64,000 nucleotides of DNA from an uncultured Acidobacteriia bacterium (GCA_903875575.1 CAIQWJ010000033.1:62001-126000), one strand, 5' to 3'; shown: positions 1-9,148, numbered from the stretch's first letter. Translations and numbers: made by a program. The notes: a model not told the origin generated them from the letters alone.

Positions 1-806
1 GCGAACGTCACGAAGCTGATCTTACCGGGTGGCTTGCCGTAGATCCAGTATTCGGTTTCGAGGCCATCCTTCGTCGTCTCGCGGCCATGCTGATCCGGCG
101 CACCGCCCATAACGAGCCGAACCTGATCGCGGGTCATCCCCACGATGGGGCGTTTGTCGGCGAGCGCCTGCTGCATCTCGGGCGACAGTGTCTCGGTATA
201 GATGGTGGCCGCCGAGTGCTGATCGAAAGTCATGATCGGCTCCAGCATCTTCTTGACGGCGGCTGAATTCAGGCCCTCCATGGGCTTGCGGAATACGACC
301 ACGATGTAGGTGCCGAGCGTCGGTGAAGACGAACCCACCACGCCGCCGTTATCGATCTGGGTCTGCTGCTGGGTCTGTGTCGTGGAAGCGCCGCCCATCC
401 CGGTCTGGATGCGATCGTACCAGTGGACACCGCTGGTGATCCCGCCGTTGATATCGAAGAGCATCCGGTCGCCCTCAAAGGTGACCTTGGTGATGCGGAT
501 CTGTTCGCCCGCCCGCGCCGCCGGCCCGTAGGCTCGGAACGCCTCTTCCCAATACTTGCGGTTAAACGTGCCATCCACGAAGAATTCGAGCGGCTTCTTC
601 GAGCGCGCCAGCGGTACTTTCATCACGGCAAACTCGGAATCGAGGCCGCGCAACAGTTCGATTCGCTCGTCTTCGGTGAGCTTGTCGCTCGGCCCGAGGA
701 CGCCTGCCTGCACGGCGGTGCAGGCCAGCAGAGTCAGGATGGCGAGACAGGTTCCACCGGGTCCGGCACCAGATAAGCCGTGCCTTTGGCCACCGGCACT
801 TTCCAT
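1..806 (-). CDS. Secreted hypothetical protein, C-terminus beyond the window edge
   Basis: The reading frame is open from the left edge to an ATG at 806 and has no stop in the window, so the 3' end is missing. The N-terminus contains a hydrophobic stretch (GTCLAILTLLACTAVQAG) that reads as a signal peptide, preceded by about 18 non-hydrophobic residues. That makes the ATG at 806 somewhat unsure, but I see no better in-frame start. The mature part has a Gln/Thr-rich linker (TQTQQQTQ) and then a segment beginning VGMTRDQVRLVMGGAP, which resembles the small SmpA/BamE-type fold motif (G-M-x-x-x-x-V). I do not recognise the family. The start overlaps the end of the upstream CAAX protease gene by about 70 bases, suggesting translational coupling. 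A function cannot be given. Confidence 0.7.
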   Translation of the reverse strand, partial: MESAGGQRHGLSGAGPGGTCLAILTLLACTAVQAGVLGPSDKLTEDERIELLRGLDSEFAVMKVPLARSKKPLEFFVDGTFNRKYWEEAFRAYGPAARAGEQIRITKVTFEGDRMLFDINGGITSGVHWYDRIQTGMGGASTTQTQQQTQIDNGGVVGSSSPTLGTYIVVVFRKPMEGLNSAAVKKMLEPIMTFDQHSAATIYTETLSPEMQQALADKRPIVGMTRDQVRLVMGGAPDQHGRETTKDGLETEYWIYGKPPGKISFVTF

Positions 807-1600
807 ATGGCGGCAAGAAGCAGGACGATCACCAACGACGTGACAACGCTCGCCTCGGGTCCGTATTTTCCGCCACTCCATAAGTCTCCGGCGCTCCAGA
901 CCAGTTCATACCCGGTCACTCTTATTGTAAGACCACTCAGACCCACCCCGAGGAACGGCAAAACCGTGTTCCAGGCGAAGTGAATCCCGGCGGGTAGCCA
1001 CAGATCGCGCGACCGCAACACCGCCGCACCGAACACGATACCAAAACCGGCCGTATTGATTGTGCTGATGGTCGTAGACCCAGGATTGCCTGCGTGCATG
1101 ATACCGAACAGTGCGCCCACGCCCAGAATCGCCGCCCACCGGCCATACCCCTTCATCAGATATTGCAAGGTGAAGCCGCGAAAGACGATTTCTTCGGCCA
1201 ACGCACCGCAGAACAGCAGCACCGGCGTGAACAAAGCCCCTCGCCAGGAGACGTCGGCGTTCGCGACGTTTTGGAAGTGAGCGAACCCAAACGCGATGGC
1301 CGGGCCGACTGACAGAAGGGCCGCGACAGCGCCCAGAACCACTCCGGTCAGCAGATTACGCTTCGCACCGTCATTCCACAGGAGGCCGATGTCCGCGAGC
1401 TTGTGCGACTCGAAAATAGCTATTGCCAAAGCCGACGCAACAGCTGCCGCAACAAGCTTCGCCACCGTCAAAGCGATCATCTGGCCGCCCATCACCTGAC
1501 CCACCGGTACCAGCACCCACAGCAGCGCGCGATAGAAGAGGAAACAGGTCGCCGCACCGATCAACGGTCGCAGCGGATCGCGACTGGCTTCCCGCGGCAC
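734..1600 (-). CDS. CPBP family intramembrane metalloprotease (CAAX protease-like)
   Basis: A roughly 288-residue polytopic membrane protein. It carries the three hallmarks of the CPBP/Abi family: the EExxxR motif (AEEIVFRG, about residues 135-142), a downstream F-x-x-x-H (LFGIMHAG), and a later H-x-x-x-N (HFAWN). The glutamates and histidines form the metal and catalytic site in this family. Several hydrophobic segments flank these motifs. The start was taken as the GTG at 1600, two bases after the stop of the kinase gene, because a GGGAG sequence lies about 10 bases upstream. A longer open frame reaching 1762 lies inside the kinase gene and has no membrane-protein character. The context (kinase upstream, secreted protein downstream) does not reveal the substrate. 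In bacteria such proteins act in protein processing, bacteriocin immunity or unknown roles. Confidence 0.88.
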   Translation of the reverse strand: MPREASRDPLRPLIGAATCFLFYRALLWVLVPVGQVMGGQMIALTVAKLVAAAVASALAIAIFESHKLADIGLLWNDGAKRNLLTGVVLGAVAALLSVGPAIAFGFAHFQNVANADVSWRGALFTPVLLFCGALAEEIVFRGFTLQYLMKGYGRWAAILGVGALFGIMHAGNPGSTTISTINTAGFGIVFGAAVLRSRDLWLPAGIHFAWNTVLPFLGVGLSGLTIRVTGYELVWSAGDLWSGGKYGPEASVVTSLVIVLLLAAIWKVPVAKGTAYLVPDPVEPVSPS

Positions 1601-1602
1601 TC

Positions 1603-2622
1603 TTAACGCGCTCCCGTGACTTTCACCCGGACACCGACCGGGGCCACTTCGGCATCCAGAATCTGAACACCGGTTCCGGCGGCCTGCAACGCCGCAGTGA
1701 CTTTCGCCTTCTTGCCAGGCGGCACCAGGAACACCACGCAACCGCCGCCGCCCGCACCGCACACTTTCGCGCCCGTACTGCCCGCGCGCCGCGCGACGGC
1801 GACCAGGTCATCGATTTGGGTGGTGGTGATGCCCGGGATGTTCTTCCGACGGTAGCTCCACTCCTCGCGCATCAAACTGCCGACGGTGTCCCAGTCGTGT
1901 TTCTCCAGCGCGTGCCGCATCAGGTTGGCGATAGCAGCGATCTTGTCGAAGTTGCGATGGATGGCGGTGTTGCCGTCGATATGGCCCTTCATTACTTCCC
2001 AGTTGTTGATGCCGGAATTGCGCGGCGCGCCGGTATATACGAGTACGAAGCGTTCATTCAATTCGTTCGCCGAGACAGGGAGAGCTTTGCGGACGATGCC
2101 CGCCGGGGTCAGTTCGATCGCCGAGATGCCGCCGTACATGGCCGGATAGTAATCCTGAGCGCCGGTGGGCACGCGGATGACCTGGGCCTCCACGTTTTGA
2201 GCGACCTCGCGAATCTTCTCCAGGCTGAAGCCGCGTCCGGTGAGGCGGTTGAGCGCCGTGGAGGTGGCGATCATCAGCGCCGAGGAACCGGAGATGCCTG
2301 CTCCCGCGGGGGCTTCCGAAAGAGACTCCATGGTGAAGCCGGTTTCCGGCGCGAAGTAGCGCGTCAGGAGCGCCAAAACCGGCAACTTGTACCGTTTGGC
2401 GGCGGTCAGTTCCGCGAGGGAGGCGAACTTTTCTGCGAGGCCGAGATCCTTCGAACGCAGGATGATTGAGGGGTCCGCATGGGTCTCGATATCGCAGTAA
2501 GTGTAACGATTCACAGCGAAGTTGACCGTAACCGGAGACTCGTGAAAAAGGTAGAGGGGCCAGATATCGAGCGTTGCGCCGGCGAGGTCCACGCGGCAGG
2601 GCGCTTTAGATGCTATATGCAT
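1603..2622 (-). CDS. GHMP-family sugar/metabolite kinase
   Basis: A 339-residue kinase of the GHMP superfamily. The N-terminus (MHIASKAPCRVDLAGATLDI) has the conserved A-P-x-R-x-D/E-x-x-G entry strand. The glycine/serine ATP loop PAGAGISGSSA lies at about residues 105-115, and the C-terminal motif KVCGAGGGGCVVFL matches motif 3. Within the superfamily it looks closest to the D-glycero-D-manno-heptose 7-phosphate kinase and fucokinase-like branch, which phosphorylates sugars for nucleotide-sugar synthesis, but no other heptose genes are nearby. Length is normal for the family. It is likely co-transcribed with the CAAX protease two bases downstream. It is divergent from the membrane protein starting at 2670, so its promoter must lie in the roughly 45 bases between them. 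The exact substrate is undetermined. Confidence 0.85.
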   Translation of the reverse strand: MHIASKAPCRVDLAGATLDIWPLYLFHESPVTVNFAVNRYTYCDIETHADPSIILRSKDLGLAEKFASLAELTAAKRYKLPVLALLTRYFAPETGFTMESLSEAPAGAGISGSSALMIATSTALNRLTGRGFSLEKIREVAQNVEAQVIRVPTGAQDYYPAMYGGISAIELTPAGIVRKALPVSANELNERFVLVYTGAPRNSGINNWEVMKGHIDGNTAIHRNFDKIAAIANLMRHALEKHDWDTVGSLMREEWSYRRKNIPGITTTQIDDLVAVARRAGSTGAKVCGAGGGGCVVFLVPPGKKAKVTAALQAAGTGVQILDAEVAPVGVRVKVTGAR

Positions 2623-2669
2623 GGGCTAGGGGAAACATAGCACGGCGCGCTCATTCGCCTGCCCCCACT

Positions 2670-4106
2670 ATGCTGGAACAAGTGAGTCCAAGCCGAACCG
2701 CCCTGATCCGAAGACTGCTGCCGTGCCTTTTGGGGGTGATTGCCGTGCTTTACGGGTTCGCGTGGTTTGCGCCCGCGATCGGCCTGACCTACAGCGAAGG
2801 AGCGGCACTGGCGACCGCCGTTTACCACACCGGCGACCTGATTCCGCCGCTATTCCCTGCCCTGTTGGCACCGTTCGCGATGATCTCCCGGCAGTCGCAG
2901 TGGCTCAAACTGCTGCCGCTCGGCTGCACCGTGCTTTGGCTGCTGCTCACCAAGCGACTGCTGTCGAGAATGGGGGCGTCGTCCAAGTGCGCGATGGTTC
3001 TCATCGTGATGACCGCCGCATCGCCGACCGTTCTTTATCTGGCTACTGGACTGTATCCGGAACCTCTGTTTGCGGTACTGGTGACGGCCTCGCTGCTGGC
3101 GCTGATCGACGAAAAGGCACTGTTGGCCGGCTTGTTTGCGGGGCTCGCTACGATTACGGTGACGGCCGGGATGACGCTCATTCTGGCCGGACTGGTGACG
3201 CTGGTGGCGAACCGTCGGCTGCGGGGCGCGGCGGTGTTTACGGGTGTTTCGATGGCGTTTGCCGCGCCATGGCTGGGCTGGTGCATGGCGAATGGCGGCG
3301 TGCCCGCTGCGCATCTCCATCTCAGCGACCTTGGGGCGGTGTTCGCCCAAAACGTGATGATGCTGGCTGCGAGTCCGTTCATGTTGCTCTCCGGATACCC
3401 CAGCCTGTACCCTGGACTGCTGACGGCGGTGGCGTTGTTGATCGTCATCGTGCGACGGCGGCAGTTTGTGCCGGATCTGTTTATCGGGCTCTACTGTTTT
3501 GCACTGGTGTGGCGGACGGAACAGCCGATGCATGCGTTTGCGCCCATCCTGCCGACGTTTCTCTGGCTACTGTGGCGGGTGGCGCGTTCGGGCCGGTTCG
3601 CGACGGTCACGAAGGTCACGGCGGCGTTGTTGCTACTGCCGGCGTTGTGGTTTGGGGTGGCGCGGTTGACGACGGTGCGCACGCTGGGTGCTGTGACACG
3701 GGACTCGATGATTCTGCCGGCACCGTTGCCCAATGACTGGCATGAGATGGAGAAGCTGTTTGCGTTCATTCAGGGCAACACGCCCCCGGACGCGGTGCTG
3801 CTGGCTGATCTGGATCCCGTGTTCCGGCTCAACACCGGGCGCACGACGGTCCGCGGGTTTGTGCCAGACAACTACCGGAGCGTTTACGCGCCACCCAGCG
3901 CGCTGGTGACGACGAATCAGTTGCGCGACACGATTGCGCGCGAGCACGTGGGCTGGGTGGCTCTGACGCCGGATCGGGATCTGCCGGAGGCGGCGTCGTT
4001 TCACAAGGCCGTGGCCGCTATGGAGCGGGGCGGACTGCTGGAGCCGGTGAGTGTGCCGGGTGTGGCCCGGGAGTATCGGCTGCTGCACGTGGCGGGCGCG
4101 AAGTAG
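2670..4106 (+). CDS. Polytopic membrane protein, glycosyltransferase-39-like
   Basis: A 478-residue protein with about ten hydrophobic segments in the N-terminal 330 residues and a soluble C-terminal domain, an architecture like ArnT/PMT (GT39/GT83) membrane glycosyltransferases. I do not see an unambiguous catalytic DE or DD pair in the first periplasmic loop (the loop reads YSEGAALATAVYHTGDLIPP), so the assignment is by architecture only. The ATG at 2670 was chosen because the preceding 20 in-frame residues are basic and polar and lie in the promoter space shared with the divergent kinase. The 3' end faces smc, and a strong hairpin terminator lies between them. It may process lipid-linked sugars, but that is inference. 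Confidence 0.7.
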   Translation: MLEQVSPSRTALIRRLLPCLLGVIAVLYGFAWFAPAIGLTYSEGAALATAVYHTGDLIPPLFPALLAPFAMISRQSQWLKLLPLGCTVLWLLLTKRLLSRMGASSKCAMVLIVMTAASPTVLYLATGLYPEPLFAVLVTASLLALIDEKALLAGLFAGLATITVTAGMTLILAGLVTLVANRRLRGAAVFTGVSMAFAAPWLGWCMANGGVPAAHLHLSDLGAVFAQNVMMLAASPFMLLSGYPSLYPGLLTAVALLIVIVRRRQFVPDLFIGLYCFALVWRTEQPMHAFAPILPTFLWLLWRVARSGRFATVTKVTAALLLLPALWFGVARLTTVRTLGAVTRDSMILPAPLPNDWHEMEKLFAFIQGNTPPDAVLLADLDPVFRLNTGRTTVRGFVPDNYRSVYAPPSALVTTNQLRDTIAREHVGWVALTPDRDLPEAASFHKAVAAMERGGLLEPVSVPGVAREYRLLHVAGAK

Positions 4107-4174
4107 ATGTTCGGTTTTCAAAGAACAGGTGGCCGGAGCCCTTCGCAGGGACGGCCAAAAGGCAAAGAGCAATG

Positions 4175-4205
4175 AAAAAGGCAGGCCGAGTGGCCTGCCT
4201 TTTTC
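4175..4205. terminator. Bidirectional intrinsic terminator
   Basis: A 9-bp perfect GC-rich stem (AGGCAGGCC at 4179-4187 pairing with GGCCTGCCT at 4192-4200, loop GAGT) has an A-run on its left and a T-run on its right. It therefore ends transcription in both directions. It sits between the convergent membrane-protein gene and smc. Confidence 0.9.
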
Positions 4206-4258
4206 TGTTGGTGGAACTGAGTTGGCGTTGCGCTTAGGCTGCTCCTTCGGCGCGTCGT

Positions 4259-7200
4259 TTATGCGGCGGCTCCTTCGGCTCCGCGGTGCTGGAATTTCAC
4301 GCTGACTAACTTCGAGACGCCGGCTTCCTGCATTGTGACGCCGTACATCGCCTGGGCGGATTCCATCGTTTTCTTGGAGTGGGTGATGATCACGAACTGC
4401 GTGTCCACCGACATCTCGACGAGGAGGCGCATCAGGCGGCCGATGTTTGCTTCGTCGAGCGGGGCGTCGACTTCGTCCAGCACGCAGAAGGGGCTCGGCT
4501 GGTACTTGAAGATGGCCATCAGCAGCGCGAGGGCCGTCAGGGCCTTCTCGCCGCCCGAAAGCAGGAGCACGTTCTGAAGCTTCTTGCCGGGAGGCGAAGC
4601 AATCATGTCGATGCCGCTTTCGTTGATGTTCTCTTCGTCGGTCAGGCGCATTTCGCCGGCACCACCGCCAAACAGCGTCTGGAAGCACTGGCGGAAATTC
4701 TCGTTGATGACCTTGAAGGCCTCGGTGAATTTCGCCTTCGAGATTTCGTCGATTTCCTTGATCGCCGTTTCGGTATCGCGGATGGAATCGAGCAGGTCCT
4801 GCCGCTGCGAGGTGAGGAATTCCTGACGCAGGGAGGCTTCCTGGAACTCTTCGTAAGCCGTCGGATTGACCGCGCCCAGACTTTCGATCTTGCGGCGGGT
4901 TTCCTGATAGAGGGCTTCAGTGGCCTGAAGGACTTCCGGAGTGCAATCTTCCGGGGCTTCGAGTTCGGCGACGGGAACGTTCAGTTCCTTCTGGCTGGTT
5001 TCATCGAGGAACTGGAGCTCGGACTGCTTGCGGGTGAGCTCCACTTCGATCTCGCCGCGGTTGGTGTGGGCGGTTTCGATGCGGGCGCGCAACACGCGGA
5101 GCGACTCATCGACCGAGGCGAGGCTGGCACGATGCTGGACTTCCTGCTCGGCCAGTTCCATCACGGTGCGTTCGCCGATGGCGATCTGCTCGGTCAGAGC
5201 GGTGAGCTTCTGATCGAGTTCGATGTTTTCGGCAAGGATGCGGGAGCGGTTTTCGCCCCAGCGCTGGACATCTTCGCCCAGCGTCTTGCGGCGGCCTGAC
5301 ATCTGCTGGAACTGCTGTTCGAGACGGGCCAGCGCGGCGCGTTCGCCACGGTGACGTTCTTCCACACCAGCGAGATTGGCGCGCTGGACGGCATGCTCTT
5401 CGCTGGCTTTCTGGGCTTCGAGCTGGGCAGCGTCAAGTTGCTCACGGAGGGCTTCCATGGCGAGTTCGCGTTCGGCGCGCTCTGCCTCTTTCTGTTCGGC
5501 CAGCGTGAGATTGCGGGTGCGCGATTCGACGGCGCGCTCTTCTTCGCGCTTCAGACGGTCCAGTTCCAGACGCGCCACGGAGACGCGGGAGTTGGAGCGA
5601 TGAATCTCTTCGGCGGTGCGGCGGAGATCGTGATCGAGAGAGACTGCTTCCTTTTCACGCGCCTGTTGCAACTGACGAAGGCGTTCGAGTTCGGCGGAGA
5701 GGGCGGCCATCTCGCGCTCGAGATTTTCGAGCTCGGCGGTGCGGGCGATGAGTGCCTTTTCGCGGGCCGCGAACTTCTCGGCGTAGTCGCGCAGTTCGCG
5801 CTTGAGGACGAGAGGACCGCTGGACTGCTTGCGGCCACCGGTGAGGGTGCGGCCGTGATAGGACTCGCCGTTTTCGAGGAGGAAGTAAGCGTCGGGATGG
5901 GCGTCCGCCATGGTGCGGGCCTGATCGCGATCATTGGCAAGGTAGCACTGGGCGAGGCGCGGGAGGTTCTGCGTCTGGCCGGTGAGGCCATTGGTGAAGT
6001 TGACAAAGTTGGCGAGCCGGGGCAGTTCGACGACAGCGGTACGCTGCGCGCCTACGGCATCGACAGCCTGCTCCACCATGAAGGTGGCGCGGCCCTTGAG
6101 TTCGCTGCGGAGGAGGCCCATGCTGCGTTCGGCTTCATTCCAATCGCGGACGACGACGTATTCGAGTTCGTCATGGAGGAATTCTTCGGCGGCGCGTTCC
6201 CAGGCGGGATCGACCTCAATGAAATCGGCCAGAACACCTTCCGGCTTGAAGTTGCCGGCCTGCCCTTTTTCGAGAGCGGCGAGCAGTGTTTTGGTGGATT
6301 CGGTGGTGTAGGTGTGGTGCGAGAGAACGTTTTCGAGCGACTCGCGCTGGGCGCGGAGGCGCGAGCATTCGGTGCGCAGAACATCGAGCTGGACACGGAG
6401 TTCCGCGGCTTCGGCGCGGCGTTCGGCGAGTTCCTGTTCGGCACCCTTGCGATCGGTGGTGACGGTCTGGATCTCCATCTGGCGCTGGGCGACGTTTTCG
6501 GAAAGCTGGAGCTTGATGGCGTCGAGACGCTGGATTTCAGCGGCGGCAGCTTCTTCGTCCTTCTGGAGACGGGTGCGTTCGCGCTCCATGCCGGCGAGGT
6601 AAGTATCGGCCTGGGCGACCTGATTGCGAATGCCGGAGGCTTCACCGAGGAGGCGGAGGATCTGGTTGCGCGCCGCATCGATATTCTGCTGGGCGGCGCG
6701 GATGCGGGCCTGGAGTTCGTCGCGGGAGCGGTTTTTATCCATCAGGCTGGCGCGAAGAGTGTGGATTTCCTCTTCAAGACCGGCGACGACGGTGACGAGA
6801 GCGGTGCGCTCTTCGGCGTTCTGCGCGATGTGGGCTTCGAGATTGGTGGTTTCCTGCTCGGCACCACCCATGCGCTGTTCGATGGAAGCGGCTTCGCGGA
6901 CCTGCGATTCGAGACGACCGCGGGTTTTGGCGGAATCGACATTCATGGCCGCAAGCTGGCGGCGGAATTCGGTGAGCTGGGCTTCGAGAGCGTAGAAGAC
7001 TTCCTGCGTCTTCTGGCGACCGGTGTCCTGATCGGCCGCCTCGGCGGTGGCGTCACGGAGTTCGGAGGAGGCGGCTTCGAGAGCTGCGGCGGCGCGTTCG
7101 GCCTCGACTTTCAAGGTGACGTAGCGGCCGGCGAGAACGGTGCGGAGCTGGCCTTCGAGTTCACCCTTGAGTTCCTGATAGCGCTTGGTCTTGCCGGCCT

Positions 7201-8035
7201 GGCGCTTGAGGGAATTGGCCTGGCGGGTGACTTCTTCGAGGATATCGAAAACGCGGGCGAGATTCTGGCGGGCGCTTTCGAGCTTGGCTTCCGCGAGTCG
7301 ACGGCGCGATTTGTACTTGGTGATGCCGGCTGCTTCTTCGATGACGGCGCGGCGATCATACGGGCGGGAGGAGAGGATCTGGCCGATGCGACCCTGTTCG
7401 ATGATGGCGTAGCTTTCCGGTCCAAGGCCACTGCCCATGAAGATGTCCTGAATGTCGCGAAGGCGCGCGAGGCGGCCATCGATCAGGTATTCGCTTTCGC
7501 CGGAGCGGAAGAGGCGGCGGGTGATGGTGATTTCGCCCTGTTTGGCGTTGGGGCCGGGATGCTGGATGACGTGGGCGGCGTTGATTTCCTGGACTTTGGC
7601 GTCATCGGCTGGCATGCCGGATTCCGGAGCCGCTTCGCCTTCGGCGGTGACGGTTTCGGCTGCAACGGCTGCGCCTTCGGCTGCCATTCCGGCACCTTCG
7701 GTGACCGGGACGGGCTGTTCGGTTTTCGGCTGGTTAGCCTGGTCAATCAGGGGGAGCTGTTTGGCTTCCGGGTTGACGAGGACCATGGTGACGGAGGCCA
7801 TGCCGAGGGGCTTGCGGGATTTGGTGCCAGCGAAGATGACATCTTCCATGCGGGCTCCGCGAAGTGACTTCGCGGATTGTTCGCCGAGGACCCAACTGAT
7901 GGCGTCGCTCAGATTCGATTTGCCGCAGCCGTTGGGGCCGACTACGGCCGCAATTCCGCCCCCGTTAAATTTGAGTTCCGTACGGTCGCAAAAGGACTTA
8001 AAGCCCTGGAGTTCGACCTTTTTCAGCTTCAGCAC
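4259..8035 (-). CDS. smc: Chromosome segregation protein SMC
   Basis: A 1258-residue SMC ATPase that, as a dimer with ScpA and ScpB, compacts and segregates the chromosome. Walker A (GPNGCGKSN) lies at residues 33-41 and is followed by the R-loop region. Long heptad coiled coils flank a hinge of roughly residues 590-740. The C-terminal head has the ABC signature LLSGGEKAL and the Walker B FCVLDEVDAPLD. The protein is longer than usual (about 1180) mainly because of a roughly 65-residue Ala/Glu/Pro-rich insert at about residues 97-162. It lies in the N-terminal head between the strand ending VLVNPE and the ITITRRLFRSGESEYLI strand. The start has the typical MLKLKKVELQGFKSF beginning. scpA and scpB are not in the window. 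The gene stands alone between a terminator and a long upstream intergenic region. Confidence 0.97.
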   Translation of the reverse strand: MLKLKKVELQGFKSFCDRTELKFNGGGIAAVVGPNGCGKSNLSDAISWVLGEQSAKSLRGARMEDVIFAGTKSRKPLGMASVTMVLVNPEAKQLPLIDQANQPKTEQPVPVTEGAGMAAEGAAVAAETVTAEGEAAPESGMPADDAKVQEINAAHVIQHPGPNAKQGEITITRRLFRSGESEYLIDGRLARLRDIQDIFMGSGLGPESYAIIEQGRIGQILSSRPYDRRAVIEEAAGITKYKSRRRLAEAKLESARQNLARVFDILEEVTRQANSLKRQAGKTKRYQELKGELEGQLRTVLAGRYVTLKVEAERAAAALEAASSELRDATAEAADQDTGRQKTQEVFYALEAQLTEFRRQLAAMNVDSAKTRGRLESQVREAASIEQRMGGAEQETTNLEAHIAQNAEERTALVTVVAGLEEEIHTLRASLMDKNRSRDELQARIRAAQQNIDAARNQILRLLGEASGIRNQVAQADTYLAGMERERTRLQKDEEAAAAEIQRLDAIKLQLSENVAQRQMEIQTVTTDRKGAEQELAERRAEAAELRVQLDVLRTECSRLRAQRESLENVLSHHTYTTESTKTLLAALEKGQAGNFKPEGVLADFIEVDPAWERAAEEFLHDELEYVVVRDWNEAERSMGLLRSELKGRATFMVEQAVDAVGAQRTAVVELPRLANFVNFTNGLTGQTQNLPRLAQCYLANDRDQARTMADAHPDAYFLLENGESYHGRTLTGGRKQSSGPLVLKRELRDYAEKFAAREKALIARTAELENLEREMAALSAELERLRQLQQAREKEAVSLDHDLRRTAEEIHRSNSRVSVARLELDRLKREEERAVESRTRNLTLAEQKEAERAERELAMEALREQLDAAQLEAQKASEEHAVQRANLAGVEERHRGERAALARLEQQFQQMSGRRKTLGEDVQRWGENRSRILAENIELDQKLTALTEQIAIGERTVMELAEQEVQHRASLASVDESLRVLRARIETAHTNRGEIEVELTRKQSELQFLDETSQKELNVPVAELEAPEDCTPEVLQATEALYQETRRKIESLGAVNPTAYEEFQEASLRQEFLTSQRQDLLDSIRDTETAIKEIDEISKAKFTEAFKVINENFRQCFQTLFGGGAGEMRLTDEENINESGIDMIASPPGKKLQNVLLLSGGEKALTALALLMAIFKYQPSPFCVLDEVDAPLDEANIGRLMRLLVEMSVDTQFVIITHSKKTMESAQAMYGVTMQEAGVSKLVSVKFQHRGAEGAAA

Positions 8036-8587
8036 GTGATACCTCTCCTATACAACAGACGCTCGGGGGAGCGAATCCATACTAACCGGGTTTCGGACAA
8101 AAGTAAAGTAGCAAGGACACAGCATACAGGGATATTGACAGGATCTCCACAAGATGTTGTGGTGCTGTGGGAAAAGGGAATCCCCGGGTTCCGGGTGGTT
8201 TTGGACCTGCGGCCCGGGTATTTCTCGGGTTTTCCCGGGTTTTGGCGGGTTGTCCCCGGGTTGTCAAATTTCGTTAAGTGCTTTATTTTCAATATCGGCT
8301 CGGGATCTAGTTGCAAAAACATGTTTTTTGGGGAAAAAGGCAGTTGGGGGTGTCTGGCGGGTGGGGGAACGGCGGCGGGATGGAGTGTGCTTTTCATGAC
8401 TCGGTTTTATTATCAGGGAGGAAAACCGGGACGGGGAGAGTGGGTGTTGATTCTATTGGGGATAAAGGTGAAAATCGTTGTGACCGGAAAACCTTTTGCC
8501 ACAGATGAACACGGATCGGCTGGTAAGGCCTCATATTTCATTGGTTTCGGGTGGAGGCGCTGGTCGTTTGACGAGATGCACGCGTTG
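8036..8587. other. Intergenic region upstream of smc and vapB with a CGGGT repeat cluster
   Basis: About 550 bases with no convincing gene. Short open frames here lack coding character. Between about 8183 and 8263 there are seven copies of CGGGT, four of them within the palindrome CCCGGG and most followed by T-runs. The G/T bias on the plus strand is strong. The region must contain the smc promoter, transcribed leftward, but I could not single out clear -35/-10 boxes. Confidence 0.5.
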
Positions 8588-8603
8588 ATGCATACTCATG
8601 CAT
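8588..8603. promoter_or_regulatory. Paired ATGCAT palindromes at the vapB start (candidate operator)
   Basis: ATGCAT occurs at 8588-8593 and again at 8598-8603, so the 16-base block is itself a near-perfect inverted repeat overlapping the first codons of the antitoxin. VapB-type antitoxins commonly autoregulate by binding inverted repeats at this position. The operator role is inferred. Confidence 0.4.
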
Positions 8604-8795
8604 ATGCGGACTACGATGATTCTGGACGAAAGTCTGCTGGAGCGTGCCGAGGAACTGACGGGTATCCATGAGAAGACGGCTCTGGTCCGGGCCGGGCTGC
8701 AGGCACTGATTGCGCGTGAGGCCGGCAAACGTCTTGCGGCGCTGGGTGGCTCAGAGCCGGAGCTCAATGAGATTCCGCGGCGACGACCTGCCTGA
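8598..8795 (+). CDS. vapB: VapB-type antitoxin
   Basis: A 65-residue protein beginning MHMRTTMILDESLLERAEEL, typical of ribbon-helix-helix antitoxins of the VapB/DUF2191 type. The N-terminal strand RTTMILDE is the DNA-contacting beta strand, followed by two helices and a basic, Pro-containing tail that would wrap the toxin. It would neutralise the adjacent PIN-domain toxin and repress the operon. The stop overlaps the toxin start as TGATG, so translation is coupled. An ATG at 8604 (MRTTM) is an equally plausible start. No good ribosome binding site is visible for either, so leaderless translation is possible. Confidence 0.88.
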   Translation: MHMRTTMILDESLLERAEELTGIHEKTALVRAGLQALIAREAGKRLAALGGSEPELNEIPRRRPA

Positions 8796-9148
8796 TGGTG
8801 CTCGCCGACACGTCGATCTGGATTGAGCACTTGCGTCACGGCGAACCAAGACTGGCGAGCCATTTGTCGAAAAGCCTCGTTGTGATGCACCCTTTCGTTG
8901 CGGGTGAACTGGCGTGCGGCAACCTGAAGAACCGGGCAGCGATCCTTGCCGATCTGAACGACATGCCTCAGTCGAAGCTGGCGACGAACGCAGAAGTTCT
9001 TCGTTTGCTGGAGGACCGCCGATTGTGGGGTCGGGGATTGGGGTGGATTGATGCCCACGTACTCGCGTCAGCGCTTCTTTCGAACTGCGGTTTTTGGACG
9101 CTGGACGTGCGGCTTGGGAAGGCCGCGACGGAACTGGGACTGAGATGA
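8795..9148 (+). CDS. vapC: VapC-type PIN-domain ribonuclease toxin
   Basis: A 117-residue PIN-domain endoribonuclease with the complete acidic metal-binding quartet: D5 (MVLADTSIWIEHL), E38 (AGELACG), D86 (GWIDAHVLAS) and D104 (FWTLDVRL). VapC toxins cleave initiator tRNA or rRNA when freed from their antitoxin; the target of this copy is unknown. The IWIEHLR and GELACGNL motifs match the common soil-bacterial VapC subgroup. It overlaps the antitoxin stop codon. All active-site residues are present, so the module looks functional. Confidence 0.93.
   Translation: MVLADTSIWIEHLRHGEPRLASHLSKSLVVMHPFVAGELACGNLKNRAAILADLNDMPQSKLATNAEVLRLLEDRRLWGRGLGWIDAHVLASALLSNCGFWTLDVRLGKAATELGLR

Noticed and set aside
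1423-2469. Plus-strand frame across the GHMP kinase
   Set aside because: It is antisense to a clearly recognisable kinase and has no ribosome binding site or domain.
5351-7867. Very long plus-strand open frame (838 codons) opposite smc
   Set aside because: It is the antisense shadow of the smc coiled-coil region; codon bias of the GC-rich coding strand keeps the reverse frame open, and the product shows repetitive Gly/Phe/Glu composition with no family.
8029-8397. Minus-strand 122-codon frame upstream of smc
   Set aside because: Pro-rich translation of the CGGGT repeat region with no ribosome binding site; more likely non-coding.
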